From NCBI GenBank assembly GCA_029298735.1, contig JANSLP010000426.1, positions 1 to 23,921 on the forward strand: a stretch of 23,921 bases of DNA, in the 5' to 3' direction. Position numbers and translations under genes: made by a program. The stretch comes from Ophiostoma sp. CBS 140.51 (lineage: Eukaryota; Ascomycota; Sordariomycetes; Ophiostomatales; Ophiostomataceae). Shown here piece after piece: positions 1-10,200 of this stretch. The notes beneath the pieces were generated by a model. That model had not been told where the DNA came from, did no database searches, and saw only the letters and a program-made list of their open reading frames with translations. Numbering within the stretch: position 1 is the stretch's first letter; every line of letters starts with the position of its first letter.

Positions 1-135
1 TCCAAAACGTCATAACAAAGAAATAAACTTCGGATAGCTCGTGTGGCGTTACATGACAGAAGAACAATAGGAAAAGAAAAGGTTGACCAAGAAAAAAAAG
101 ACGTAAAAATGTTGTGAACAGAAAAAAAAGCACAT

Positions 136-927
136 TTAGGCCACCCAAAGATGTTCAGAGACCATTTTGGCCTCTTCTATCGCTTTGGCGCTTGTCCTTC
201 CAAGCATGTACATATCAAGCAACCGTACAGCCGTCAGAACCGCCATGAGGGCCCATCGATGTCCCAACTGAGCTTGATCACCGTCACCAACAAAGTGGAG
301 GGTACCAGGCTCCATGGAAAACGCGCTGGGAAGACCCAGCCAGCCGCGGTTCCACTTCAGCAGAGCGAGAGTGTCCTCGTGACTGTCTTTATCAGCATTG
401 TCTGCCGCTGCCGCACGTACCAATTTGAAGCCGCCCAGAGATGCCGTCGCCATGTCGTCACCCTTTTCAATCTGTCTCCACTGGAATGTCTCCCGCTTCA
501 TGCCGATTCCCGCCTCGACAGAAAACTCAAACACTGACCGCCTTCCACCATCCTCTGCACAGGGACTAGGCACGGAGGTTGCCGTCATAAATGTCGTGCT
601 AGACTGTGTGGAGTCGGACCCCTGAGAGCCATATTGTGGAATAATGATGACCGAGTCTGGATCACAGTAGAATGCTTTCGTCTGTCCAGGTGTCTTGTCG
701 CCCACGGCCCCGAGAATGGGGTCATCCTTGCTGGGACCGTGGTGTAGCTGAAAACCTGACCCACGACCCAAGAGACCCTTGCCGAAGACGCCAAGATACA
801 CGCTCTTGCGGAAGAGCTTCTCGTGGGTCGTTCCGTCGCAGAGATGAACTTCCGCCGGGTGGCGCCATGATCCGGCCAACGTTAAGACCGAAGGGAAAAC
901 GACATGTTTGACTGGTGATGCGGCCAT
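136..927 (-). CDS. Fungal hypothetical protein, possibly tubby/LURP-one-like fold
   Basis: This is a single-exon reading frame of 263 codons with an ATG at 927 and TAA at 136-138. The protein is soluble, with no signal peptide or membrane segment. Early on it has alternating hydrophobic and polar strands, including HAEVHL-like and GFQLHHGPSKDDPIL stretches. Near the end it has a LGHRWALMAVLTAVRLLDM helix. This layout, beta-strand-rich with one C-terminal hydrophobic helix, resembles a widespread family of uncharacterised fungal proteins that I associate with the tubby-C/LURP-one fold. That link is from memory of family appearance and was not searched. The middle (about residues 95-130) is Ser/Thr-rich and probably a loop. 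It lies downstream of the GNAT gene on the same strand, 379 bp away, so it is likely transcribed separately. The gene call is good; the function is unknown. Confidence 0.78.
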   Translation of the reverse strand: MAASPVKHVVFPSVLTLAGSWRHPAEVHLCDGTTHEKLFRKSVYLGVFGKGLLGRGSGFQLHHGPSKDDPILGAVGDKTPGQTKAFYCDPDSVIIIPQYGSQGSDSTQSSTTFMTATSVPSPCAEDGGRRSVFEFSVEAGIGMKRETFQWRQIEKGDDMATASLGGFKLVRAAAADNADKDSHEDTLALLKWNRGWLGLPSAFSMEPGTLHFVGDGDQAQLGHRWALMAVLTAVRLLDMYMLGRTSAKAIEEAKMVSEHLWVA

Positions 928-1306
928 TTTCCTTCAAAAGAGATTATGAATTTCACCCTTCGTCCTGGGGAGTTTTTTAAACGAGAATTGAAATTTGTAT
1001 TCCAGAAAACCGTCAAAAAGACGTGGAGAAGAATGGCATTGGAATAAAACTTTATGACCATGGGTCCGGGTACTGAATCACATCCTGTAGATAATACGCG
1101 GCTGAAGAAATAGGCACCTCGTGTCGCCTTGGTTCACGTTTTTGAAGCTCAGCCACCCCTGTCGGGCGGGACAGATATTACGTCGTTATTGAAACTGCTA
1201 TTGGTACTCTGTTGACACAGGGCGGAACACAGGGCGTAATCTTGCACATCTGGCTGATCACGTGCTTACGCGAAAGACAAAAAAATGCCCCTCAGCCGCC
1301 CTTGAC
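928..1306. other. Intergenic: promoter of the 136-927 gene and 3' end of the GNAT gene
   Basis: This is 379 bp between two genes that are both on the minus strand. I see no coding potential. It contains a tandem 10-bp repeat at 1215-1236 (listed separately). No convincing TATA box was identified. Confidence 0.6.
1215..1236. repeat. Tandem 10-bp direct repeat (ACACAGGGCG x2)
   Basis: ACACAGGGCG occurs at 1215-1224 and again at 1227-1236, separated by GA. It sits about 290 bp upstream of the minus-strand gene at 927 and just past the stop of the GNAT gene. It could be a paired protein-binding site or chance. Confidence 0.5.
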
Positions 1307-2085
1307 TCAAGGAGGCGTCGTCGCTCGCAACAAATACGTATCGACCCATTCGTCTGGTTTCTCCCCTCCTACTCCAGCCAGAGCCGTCAAGTTGAGCGTC
1401 AGCGTGTCGACCGTCTCAAAGCCACAACGTTCGTAAAATGACCGTGACGCCGCCACAGAAATGAGATACACGTCGTTTAGACCGTGCTCTTTTGCCATTC
1501 GAAATGCCTCGTTCATCAGCAGCCGTCCACATCCTCTCCCCTGCCATTCAGGACGTGTTGCCAGGAGGGATATGTCTGTGCAAGAAGATTAGCGGGCGAA
1601 ATTACACGAAATACCTTCTCACCGGTCGACCTACAAAGATGCGGTATATCCTGAATGTGCTTCTTCTTCATCACGTCGGCTTTGCCGTAGTACTCGGAGG
1701 CCGCAGCAACATTGACCTCTCCAGGCGCAAAGCCCTCATCAGCTTTGAACACGTATGGCTTGAACCAGCCATCGTCGTTGCGCCCCTGAGACCAAATGTA
1801 CCAACGTGCAAAGGCCACAATCTCGCCGTCGCCCTCTTGTTGCCCTTCTCTTTTTTCAACTACTTTTCTGTAGTACAGCTCGGGCTGATTGAAGCTGCGC
1901 TGTTTTGTGGCCGTATCGATGGCGAGAACTTTGTCTGTCGAGCCGTGGGGATAAATGACCGCGTGAACTGGTGCCGTTGGCGCAGTGGCCACGGCCTGGA
2001 TGCGCGAGAGCGTCTCCAAGTCTTCCAGATTGACTGGTAACACAGAAAGAGCCGCATTCGCTAGTGGAGCTGCCATGTTGGGCAT
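1307..2085 (-). CDS. GNAT-family N-acetyltransferase (two exons)
   Basis: Exon 1 is 2085-1635 and exon 2 is 1575-1307. They are separated by a 59-nt intron (1576-1634) with a GTAGGT donor, GCTAAT branch region and CACAG acceptor. Joining them at phase 1 restores a HLYISLLATRPEWQGRGCG core. Its Q-G-R-G-C-G (residues 162-167) is the acetyl-CoA pyrophosphate-binding motif A of GNATs. SRSFYERCGF further on is motif B. The protein is about 239 aa, usual for fungal single-domain GNATs. A second donor (GTGAGA, about 13 nt downstream) would also keep the frame but spoils the beta4 strand, so I prefer the first. The start at 2085 is followed by another ATG at 2076. Substrate cannot be inferred: fungal paralogues acetylate small amines, antibiotics or protein N-termini. 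No cofactor motif appears missing. Confidence 0.85.
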
Positions 2086-3615
2086 GCAGATGTTGTGCCG
2101 TTGGGCTGTGGTTTCTTCTGATTTGTTCGCGTCGAGGCGAAAGTCTGTTGTTGGGGGTCATCTGCGACGGCGTTCGCTCGGCCAGGTGTCAAGTGACTAT
2201 CCCCCAGCGGTGAGTCACGCTACAAGTTAAGGAACAGGGCGTTGAGACCTGAACCCCACTGGGTGAGTATGCCCGCTGTTTGTTGGCAGCCTCCATTAGC
2301 GCCGGATCATCCCGTTTTTTGACCTGTTGCAGTTGCCTTTCTGGGACTTTTATTTTTTGCTGTTCGTCTTGCTATTTTCTCCATATATTTCGTAGACTTG
2401 CACTCCGTTTCTAGACTTTGTCAACCAAATCTCGAATAGCTTCTGTATGAAGGAGCATCTTGTATGCATATACGGCATGCGGCTTGCCGTTGATTGCGAC
2501 CTACGGGGCCGCGCTATTCCATTGGTTGGTTGGGGGATACTTAGACAGCGCTGAGGTGCAATCAAGAAGCTTCTCACGGACCCTGATTTCGACATGTTCA
2601 ACTTCTCATATCATTCTGTTCGCCTCATTTTGACATATTTACCCCGCCTAGCGTTCGTCACACCGTGGAAGATACTTCAAGGTGACATTCAAAGTACTCC
2701 GTACGTCGTACCGATACTTGTTGAGAGCTGGAAGGAAATCAGAGTACCAAAAGAACACCTTGACGCCCAACAAGCTCAACGCGCTCTCACCGAACCCCGA
2801 GATTCGGAACCTGCTGTACCATTTTTGTCTTTGCACTGCATGTAAGTATGACAGATTTGCTCATGTGAGATAGAAAGCGCCAGAGATCGAGATGATCGCG
2901 TCGTTTTGTCTCTCTCGGTGCTCATGTATCGGGCTTGTCGTAGCAGCCCAATTGTTACGCTGGGCGTAAAACTCATGCCCGGTATCGGTCAGTCTGCGGA
3001 GAAGAAAGCCACCAGTCTGTAAGACGTACTACCAGTACGACAGGACCTACTTTTACTGCCCCTTTTCTAGGTCGTACGTTAGATATGCTGCTGGATTATA
3101 CTTTTGAGGCCAAGCTATCTTTTTTCTGACCTTGTCCGTAATTTTTTAGCAGATAAATATCATTTTAGAAAAATACAATTGCGATATGGTTAAGAAGCAA
3201 TTTTATCAAGTTCTGAATCAAAGACATGCGACTTTCTAAGGTGGCGGTGTACAACGGTGGCGGTGTGCGTACATTCCAGAAAGCATAATAACCAGGCCTT
3301 AGGGCATCCAAAGCGCCCGACAAATCCTCACACGTCCATTCTCATTTCCATGTCCAAACAGTCCCCTCATCACACATCCAAACTCGCTCATTGAGCCCAA
3401 CTACCGACTAAGCTGACAACGGGGTATCTCGCAAAGCAACTTGTGCATTTTTAAAATCTCCAAGGCAAGTCATTCACCCATCTCATCGACTTGCCGCATG
3501 TTCCTAAATGGGGCACGAAATACGTCCGAGGTCTTAACACCCACGACAATGATGTACAATGCCGGCCAACAAATCGACCACTTGACTAACATCACCCCTG
3601 GTGGGGTAGATACAG
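2086..3615. other. Long gene-poor stretch upstream of the GNAT gene and the small ORF
   Basis: This is about 1.5 kb in which I find no reading frame with recognisable motifs or convincing splice structure. The left part must hold the GNAT promoter (minus strand). The right part (about 3330-3615) is pyrimidine-rich and C/A-rich, like a fungal 5' leader, and leads into the small gene at 3616. The middle is AT-rich at 3100-3230. It carries several GTAC-containing short palindromes (near 2695-2715 and 3025-3075) and the GGTGGCGGTGT duplication at 3240-3266. No tRNA or transposon ends were recognised. Confidence 0.5.
3240..3266. repeat. Tandem GGTGGCGGTGT repeat (2 copies, 16-bp period)
   Basis: GGTGGCGGTGT is present at 3240-3250 and 3256-3266 with the 5-bp spacer ACAAC. 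It lies about 350 bp upstream of the small gene at 3616 at the edge of an AT-rich tract. It could be a duplicated upstream element; function unknown. Confidence 0.55.
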
Positions 3616-3861
3616 ATGGCAGACGCTACTTCGCCTTCAAACAAGGTCGATGTTTCCCTCGATTCCGACTTTGGCACCCACAGCGCGTCGCAAATCATCG
3701 CAAAGCGAAGGACCAACAAGGCGCAGCCAAAAGTGCAGCCCTGGAAACTTGTCCACGTAGTTGCAGAAGACGATGTTCCCACGACCAACTCGCTTCACGA
3801 TAAGCCCTGGTTTCACACCGAGTTTGTTGCCGAGGCCTACGAGGACAACTCGGGCGCATGA
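3616..3861 (+). CDS. Small hypothetical protein (81 aa)
   Basis: The ATG at 3616 and TGA at 3859-3861 give an 81-residue acidic, hydrophilic protein. It has no signal peptide, membrane span or Cys pairs. Third codon positions are mostly C or G, as in the well-supported genes here and unlike the flanking AT-rich DNA, which argues for real coding. The protein has a basic patch (AKRRTNKAQPK, about residues 29-39) and an acidic C-terminus. The upstream leader looks transcribed. A CTAAC branch-like site at 3582-3590 and ATACAG directly before the ATG suggest a 5' UTR intron ending at 3615; a possible donor is GCAAGT at 3465 or GTATCT at 3424. I do not recognise the family. It could be a lineage-specific orphan, or the last exon of a longer gene whose upstream exons I could not find. 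Confidence 0.5.
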   Translation: MADATSPSNKVDVSLDSDFGTHSASQIIAKRRTNKAQPKVQPWKLVHVVAEDDVPTTNSLHDKPWFHTEFVAEAYEDNSGA

Positions 3862-4090
3862 CTGTGAACATCAGGCTTATCGACCATACCGTTATGCATC
3901 ACAGGATCTTGGACACGTGCTGATGCCACGTTGCGGATCGAGTTTTAACACTTGGTTTGCTTGCGGCCAACCTGTAGTATTTCGCCGTTATAAAAATGTA
4001 TTACACAGATGGAGCTTTGCAGCTGTATTTTGGGAACTTGGTTGGTCACTTTGTTTATTTAGTAAAAGTTCGAGTATTTTCCCTGAGATC

Positions 4091-5293
4091 TTATGCTCTC
4101 TTAGTCCAAACGACAGCCTTAATCTCAATACTCTCTCGTGGACGCACAAGCTCCTCGGTGGCGGGTAGCTCGAATGCCGAGTGTGGGACACCTGTGTTGG
4201 TGGGTTAGGTACGTTGAAGGGTCCATACATTCAACTTCAATGGGTTAAAAGAACTGCTCACGTATTTCAGACCCGGAGTCGTAATTGGTGATAATGAGCA
4301 CTTCTTCTCTGGTCTGCTCAGAGAGGTAATACCATTTGTGCTTGACGGAGTGCATAACAACGAGAGACTCGCTCACAAATGTTGGATAGACGTAGTCGCT
4401 TTCGAGGAGGTCTTCATCGCCCACCGACCTCGAGTCGCATACCGCCATGGGACTATCCCTCAATGGCGAGAACAAAGGTCGCCATATGCTTACGAAAACA
4501 AGTTAGGCTCAATGATAGTCCAACTTTCAGACATGATCACGGGGGATTTGAGGGTGTGGTTAATTGATCTTGTGGCGTTAGAAAAAGGTTACTCATACCT
4601 CAGCATACGATATCGACCTCCACCTAAGATGGTATCAGCTTCGTCGGGAAAGCTGAATCGAATACGCGCTTCGGCGCCCAACTGGGACAGATCTGATTTC
4701 TATGTTAAATATGTCGTGTGGTCGCAAGGTGGGAAAAGTCCAGCTTACCGATATGGACAAAGTTACTTGGTGGTCGAACGCGTGGATCTTTAAGGTCAGG
4801 CATTTTTTTGCGTATCTAACCGGGTAAACGGGAAGACGATCAGCAACTCGAGGCACCTTTTTAATAATCGAGTAAATGACGCAAAAGTGCTCTTGCTAAA
4901 TATTGTAAGTATATCTCAAGAAGGAGATGTCTTTACCTGGTACTGGAAAATCTTCACCATATCGGCTTGAAAGTATTCAGCCAAAAAAGCAGTCATTTCC
5001 CCAAGGTGGCTGTCGACGCTGGCATCTGAAGCAAGATCCTCTTCCGTCCTGTGGCGCGTCCAGCAGAATCCTGTCTTTTCAAAAAGGTTCCGACCGCAGT
5101 TATCCTCGCTGCCTCCAGTAAGGGAAGCCTGAATATCTTTATCTCGAACATCGTGGATATCCACCTCGTATGGAGTGAAGTCGAGGTTATTCCTAGCTAA
5201 CCCAGGTGGCACTCGGCCGTTGATTTCGTAGGGCTTAACCTCGTCCCAAAGTGAGAGAGGAGTAAGGTACTTCTGTGTAACACACATCGACAT
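4091..5293 (-). CDS. CmcJ/NvfI-type Fe(II) oxygenase / hydroxylase-desaturase (five exons)
   Basis: Exons are 5293-4937, 4815-4749, 4692-4599, 4488-4262 and 4191-4091. Introns are 121, 56, 110 and 70 nt, all GT-AG, and phases match throughout to give 281 aa. The spliced protein shows the whole family outline. YEVDIHDVRDK is near the N-terminus. FQYQIRKKMPDL follows, then SNFVHID (H140-I141-D142, likely metal-binding HxD) and GAEARIRFSFP. SIWRPL (173-178) and the DSPMAVCDSRS block come next. KHKWYYLS has H223 as probable distal ligand, and PHSAF...PRESIEIKAVVW ends the protein. Fungal members (asaB-, CTB9- and NvfI-like) hydroxylate, desaturate or endoperoxidise secondary metabolites. I chose the ATG at 5293; an in-frame ATG follows at 5287. 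No biosynthetic backbone gene is nearby, so the substrate is unknown. The gene appears intact. Confidence 0.88.
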
Positions 5294-5878
5294 TATGTCG
5301 CATGCTGTTGGCTTTCGGATGTGGCAGGAACAATCATCGGCTGCTATTTGCACCTGGTTGTGATGGAAGATACTGCGTTGAGCCGGCCACGGTGTTTATG
5401 GGACGGGAGTGGGGCGGTGGGAAAAACGCTTGACTTGTGTGGTAACCAATAAGCAATTAGGCAGGTTGATGGCGTTTATTATGCACATGTTACGACGTAC
5501 TCACGTAGCTATCCCCTTTATCTGTCGAACACTCTTTTTGACAGACACAGTTACCCCACTTACTGACGAACGAAATACTTTACAGTTGCACTCGGGCAAC
5601 ACGACAAACAGAGACGTTGAGAGCATCCTCATGTACCTAGTAGACAGGCGTGGATTCCATCAACACATATCGTTTACCAACTTGTTGCAAAGAAACGCTC
5701 AACACATAGCCGTCTGTATATTTTCGCTCCATCATGAAGGTACTCGACGAAAAATTCTCGAAACGTATTTGATATCTATTATCTGTTGTGGGCGTATACC
5801 TGTAGGAACACGAGGATCATTTCTTTAATTTCGAGACGGGCACTTTAATAACGGCCGAAGGCGTGAATAGGGGTGCCA

Positions 5879-5936
5879 TTTCTTTCTCCCTCTCTCTTTC
5901 TCTTTTCTTCTTAATTTCTTTTTCTTCTTTTTTTTC
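5879..5936. repeat. Polypyrimidine low-complexity tract
   Basis: This is about 58 nt of almost pure C/T on the plus strand, interrupted by only two adjacent A residues. It could be a nucleosome-depleted promoter element or simple low-complexity sequence. Confidence 0.7.
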
Positions 5937-6528
5937 GAATGAACTGTCGACGGCGGAGTACCTGTCAGGTGGTTTTTTGCACATGCAATGCAACCGAAAG
6001 ACGCCTTAAAATTTGCCCTTGGGCTCAAATACACACATGCGAGTTTCCTTGAAAGTCGGCGGTGTGACGGACTTTAACGGAGTTGAAGATACAAGGCGAT
6101 ATCCTCGAGTGCACAAAAACAGATCTCGATTGTAAATATGGCCATGCTGGCCATGCAGGCTTGTTGCACTTAATCATCACATGACGGGTTTTGCTGGACT
6201 GAGGATGTGCCACGGCAGCAGGGAACACTTCGGTTCATATCTTTGCGGGCTCTCTTATCATCCAGGCTGTCTACTATGCCCGACCGTACTCCTCCCCGCT
6301 TTCGGTCAAAGGTGTTGCGTTGGGGAACTGGAAGACTGCGTCTGTCTTTTTTTGCGAGCTGAATTCTCGCGCTTGTCAATATTACTATCCTCACCGATGT
6401 GCGGGTAGACCATGGAAAAATATGGACCCCAACGCATTTCACATTACATGACTGGTTGAGAAACTGCTGGCAGACGACGAACTGAAACTGTATGGTCAAT
6501 CACTGGTGTCGGGCAATGTACATGGTCC

Positions 6529-6765
6529 ACAGGGGTAATAAATGTTAGTGCGAGTACACAGAACAGGGAGCAAACCGTCCCCTTGCACGTACCTTCTTTT
6601 AGTGAAATGGGTGCAAAGATACATCCATAAAATCCACTGCCCTTTCAGAGACAGACAACTCCTTTTCTCGTCCTTTCCACCACCTCGACTCTCCAAAACC
6701 CTTGCCGAACGTCTTCTGGACGAGATGTACTTTTCTCCACTATATTTAACATTTATTACCCCTGT
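6529..6765. repeat. Perfect 19-bp inverted repeat flanking about 200 bp
   Basis: ACAGGGGTAATAAATGTTA at 6529-6547 is exactly the reverse complement of 6747-6765, with 199 bp between. A second related block (GCGAGTACACAGAACAGGG at 6550-6568) matches the reverse complement of 6760-6778 with two 1-nt gaps. The arms are therefore composite rather than a single clean terminal repeat. No target-site duplication is evident next to the arms. It could be a short non-autonomous element remnant or a long-loop hairpin. The interior has no recognisable coding content. Confidence 0.6.
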
Positions 6766-7232
6766 TCTTGTACTTCGCCTTGTCAGCTCCATTAGGTATC
6801 GTGAAGGTAGATCCCTAACCCCTTAAAACGGGGCGCGGGCCGAAGTCTAGAGCTAAATGTCTTCGCTTTTGAACAGTGATTGTGCCAAGGAAGCTTACGC
6901 TCGCTGCTAGCCAAACAACGAGCCAAACTCTCTCGCCCTGTTTTGATCGTGAAAGTGGTGTATTGTGTATTCCAGCAACATCAAAATGGCTAGGTTAACC
7001 TGTGTTTCGTTTCCATTTCTCTCTTCTAGGAATTATTCCTTCCTTTCTTCGCGGCGCACCTTTTCTTCCTTTGCTCTTGACTTTGAACCTGCACAACGAC
7101 CATTTGTTCTGAAACCATGCTGTGTTATGAGCTCGTTTGTTTCGGTTTACATTGTCCATGGTGCCCCTTCGCCAAAAATCGGGACGCTTTTATCTTCTCG
7201 TGGCCCTATTTCGGGAGCACGAACGATGAACA

Positions 7233-10200
7233 ATGACGGCAATGCTCCGAGCACTCACTTTCCGGCGGAGAAGTTCCTTGGCACCACAAGGAGTTTCAAG
7301 CCACCTATCAAAAGACCCCCTCGGCCTAAGAATTGTTTACCCCCCCGATTACGACGAGAAGCACTCCGTTTGCGACATCGAGTAGGCTTGGATTTCTTAG
7401 GTATGAGGTTTCAACGAGTGTGGGAATCACTAACAACGCCAACAGTGTCATTTTTATCCACGGGCTCAACGGAGGAAGCGACAAAACATGGACAAAGAGA
7501 AACTTTTTCTGGCCTAAACAACTCCTTCCCCAAACAATGCCAGGCGCACGCGTCATGACCTTCGGTTACAACGCAAATGTCTTCAAGTTTTGTGCAGAGG
7601 GCCGAATCAAGACTTTCGCCAATGATTTGTACAGCGAGATTGAAGTTATTCGAAAAACACCACAGGTATGGCTTTTTTTTTAACACTTGATTTGACTTAT
7701 CTACCCACATATTCTCGTCCACGCGAGAGTGGCTTTGGGCAGGACCCTAATTATGTACTTTGACAGGAACTTGAGCGGCCAATTCTCTTTATCTGTCACA
7801 GCATGGGCGGCCTGGTGGCCAAGAAGTGTGTGGTCATTGCACACAACAAGAACCCGAGCACAAGCATTCTTTGCCATGGACGGTCTGGGTTTATCTTTCT
7901 CGCCACCCCTCACCACGGCGCCGATTGGGCGATACTGGCACGGTGTTTGAACAAAATCGGAAACACGTTCTCATTTAACCCTGTAAAATCGGATTCACCC
8001 AAGGAGCTCAGTCGCTTTTCAGAAACCTGCGAGGATATTCATGACGAATTTGTTGGCCTTTCGAACCATACGCGCTTCACATGCATCTCATTTTATGAGA
8101 TGCAAGCGTATCCCGGCATCGGAATTGCAAGTGAACCTTGTCTCCTATTTATTTTCTTTCAATTTATTCCCTCAACCGAGCATGTCTAGTGCCAAACATA
8201 ATGCGAGAAAAGCCTCGCTAACATTTTACGCAGATTGTGAAAAAGGAATCTGCACTGATGAATATTGAAAGCGAGCGTTACAGTCGTGGGCTCCACGCGA
8301 ACCATCGCAGCATCTGCCAGTTCCTTTCTGCCACGGACGATAACTTCATAACGTTTCAACGATTCATCAGGAGCCTTATGCAAGAACTTGGTGTTGAAGT
8401 GTCGAATGCACCGAAACCAAAGACCGGCCACGAGCGTGGCAGTATGCCTATCATCAGTGATGAGGATGAGTATGATGATGATGTGGAAACAATAGACGGG
8501 GCATCTATCGGCGGCGAAAAGGAGCCAGCGGTTACGACTCATGCTCGAAGACAGCCAAATTCTGCGACGACCATGACTATTCCCACGCCAATGTCTATTG
8601 GCCCGGCAGATGAAAAAATGCAACATCCCATGGCACCAACAATGGCGATTCAAAGCAGGAACGAAGGTATAACAAACGACCTGCCTATATTCCGACCAAG
8701 AAACTTCTTCGGCCGCCGTGATGTGTTGGAACGGATGGAAGCCCATTTCCAAGACAAGACCGTCGACGACCATGCCTTTGGCCTGTATGGGTCAATTGGA
8801 GTGGGAAAGAGTCAAGTTGCTCTACAGTACACAGACCTGTACAAACGACATTTCAAGTATCGATTTTGGGTGTACGCCGATAATGAGGAGACGATAAGAA
8901 GATCAATGGTCGATATCGCACAGCAGATTGGTCTCAATACGACAACTCAATTTCTGGATCCTACAAATGCTGCCAGCGTCATAAAAAATTGGCTGAGGAA
9001 GAATTCCAGCTGGCTTTTGGTTTTTGACAACGTCAATAACACGGACCACGTCAAACCATACTGGCCCAACAAGTACCACCACGACAGTTATATTGTCATG
9101 ACCTCACGTGAGAAAATCCTGACCCAATTGATGTCAGAACACTTTGATTTGCAGTGCTTTACACAAGAGGAAGGGACAGAGTGGTTTTGGTCGAAAATTT
9201 CATCTGCTGGCCGCCCCCCAAGAGAAAAAGCTTTGGTCACCGATATTGTCAGGCTTCTAGGCGGTCACCCACTAGCACTTGGCTTTTTTGCGACATCGAT
9301 TCTTGACACCAGCCAGAGCCTTGACGATTTTTTAGTCGAGTACCACAGCGACAACCAACTCCCAATGCGAAATTTACGGGACGCTGATTTCTTCAACAAG
9401 CAGGACTTACTCGCTGATTATGTTGAGTATTTTTCCAGACTGCCCGAAGAGGCAGACAACCTTTTGGATGTTATTGCATTGTTCTGGCCGGACAGCATTC
9501 CCATTGACCTCTTCGGCCATTCCGCTGGAGGTGCTACGGCTATCAATGTACAAGAACCAAAATCCACGCCGGGTGGGAGCAGCACTGATGTTGATGTCAC
9601 GGCGATGGCTGCATTGTCACCGGTTTTATACCGTGACGGTGATTTTCAGAAGGCCCTAAAAAAGCTCATCTTGATGTCACTGGTTGACAAGGCAAAGCAG
9701 AACCCTGTTGAAGCATTGAGCTCAAGACCGACATCCTCAAATGGCACAGAGCTTCGCCTTCAACGCATAACGCAGATTGCCCTGCACAGTCGGCTCCAAC
9801 TACAGCCTGAAAGACAGCACCGAGCCTTTTCAAATGCTCTTTACATGATATGCAAATCATTTCCCCGTCACGTTATTCTCGGCACAAGTATGGCCAATCT
9901 GTACCCGGAATGTGAAAAGTTCGTCGAGCACCTACTTTCGATTTTGGATTATTACGAAAGAAACAAAGGATCGTCGAAGCTGGCTGTGAACCACAGATTT
10001 GCAGAGGCACTTGCCCACTGCGGTTGGTATTTTTTCGAGCGTGGTGAAACCGACTCGTCTCTCCGGGTGCTCCATGCAGCTGAAGCCATGTGTGAGCCCA
10101 GCACCGCAACCTACGGCCTCGTCCAAAACAACCTTGGCGCGGTCTATATGTTGCGTCGAGAGGAAGAAAAGGCTCTGGGCTACACAATGCGTGCTATTGC

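Larger units (their letters stand above)
5294..7232. other. Long gene-free stretch before the NLR gene
   Basis: This is about 1.9 kb with no reading frame I can recognise. The longest open stretch (about 5409-5828, +) begins at GTG and has no motif. The stretch includes the oxygenase promoter on the left, a polypyrimidine tract at 5879-5936 and the inverted repeat at 6529/6747. A pyrimidine-rich zone at about 7005-7200 is probably the NLR 5' leader; it contains several upstream ATGs. No transposon ORF, tRNA or rRNA was seen. Confidence 0.5.

Noticed and set aside
2350..2601. Minus-strand frame of 83 codons and several overlapping small frames to 2976
   Set aside because: They are short, overlapping on both strands, and lack motifs or coding-like third positions.
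4801..4860. Apparent frameshift at a 7-A run in the oxygenase gene (possible pseudogene)
   Set aside because: Treating 4816-4936 as a single intron ending at GGTTAG puts IRKKMPDL in frame with FQYQ. No frameshift is needed and the gene is intact.
5409..5828. Open frame of 139 codons on the plus strand
   Set aside because: It begins at GTG, has no recognisable motif, mixed codon use and a short-range match to nothing I know. It is probably chance openness in intergenic DNA.
6170..6499. Minus-strand frame of 109 codons
   Set aside because: It has no motif, no supporting splice signals and unremarkable codon use, and lies in a gene-free region.
7402..7445. Alternative short intron in the NLR starting at GTATGAG
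   Set aside because: Although the donor looks strong, starting at 7382 instead restores CDIDVIFIHG, the conserved strand before the oxyanion loop. The alternative leaves an unrelated N-terminus.
6965..7558. Open frame of 197 codons overlapping the NLR start
   Set aside because: Its last part is an out-of-frame reading of NLR exons 1 and 2 and their intron, and the first part is a pyrimidine-rich leader. The hydrolase motifs lie in another frame.
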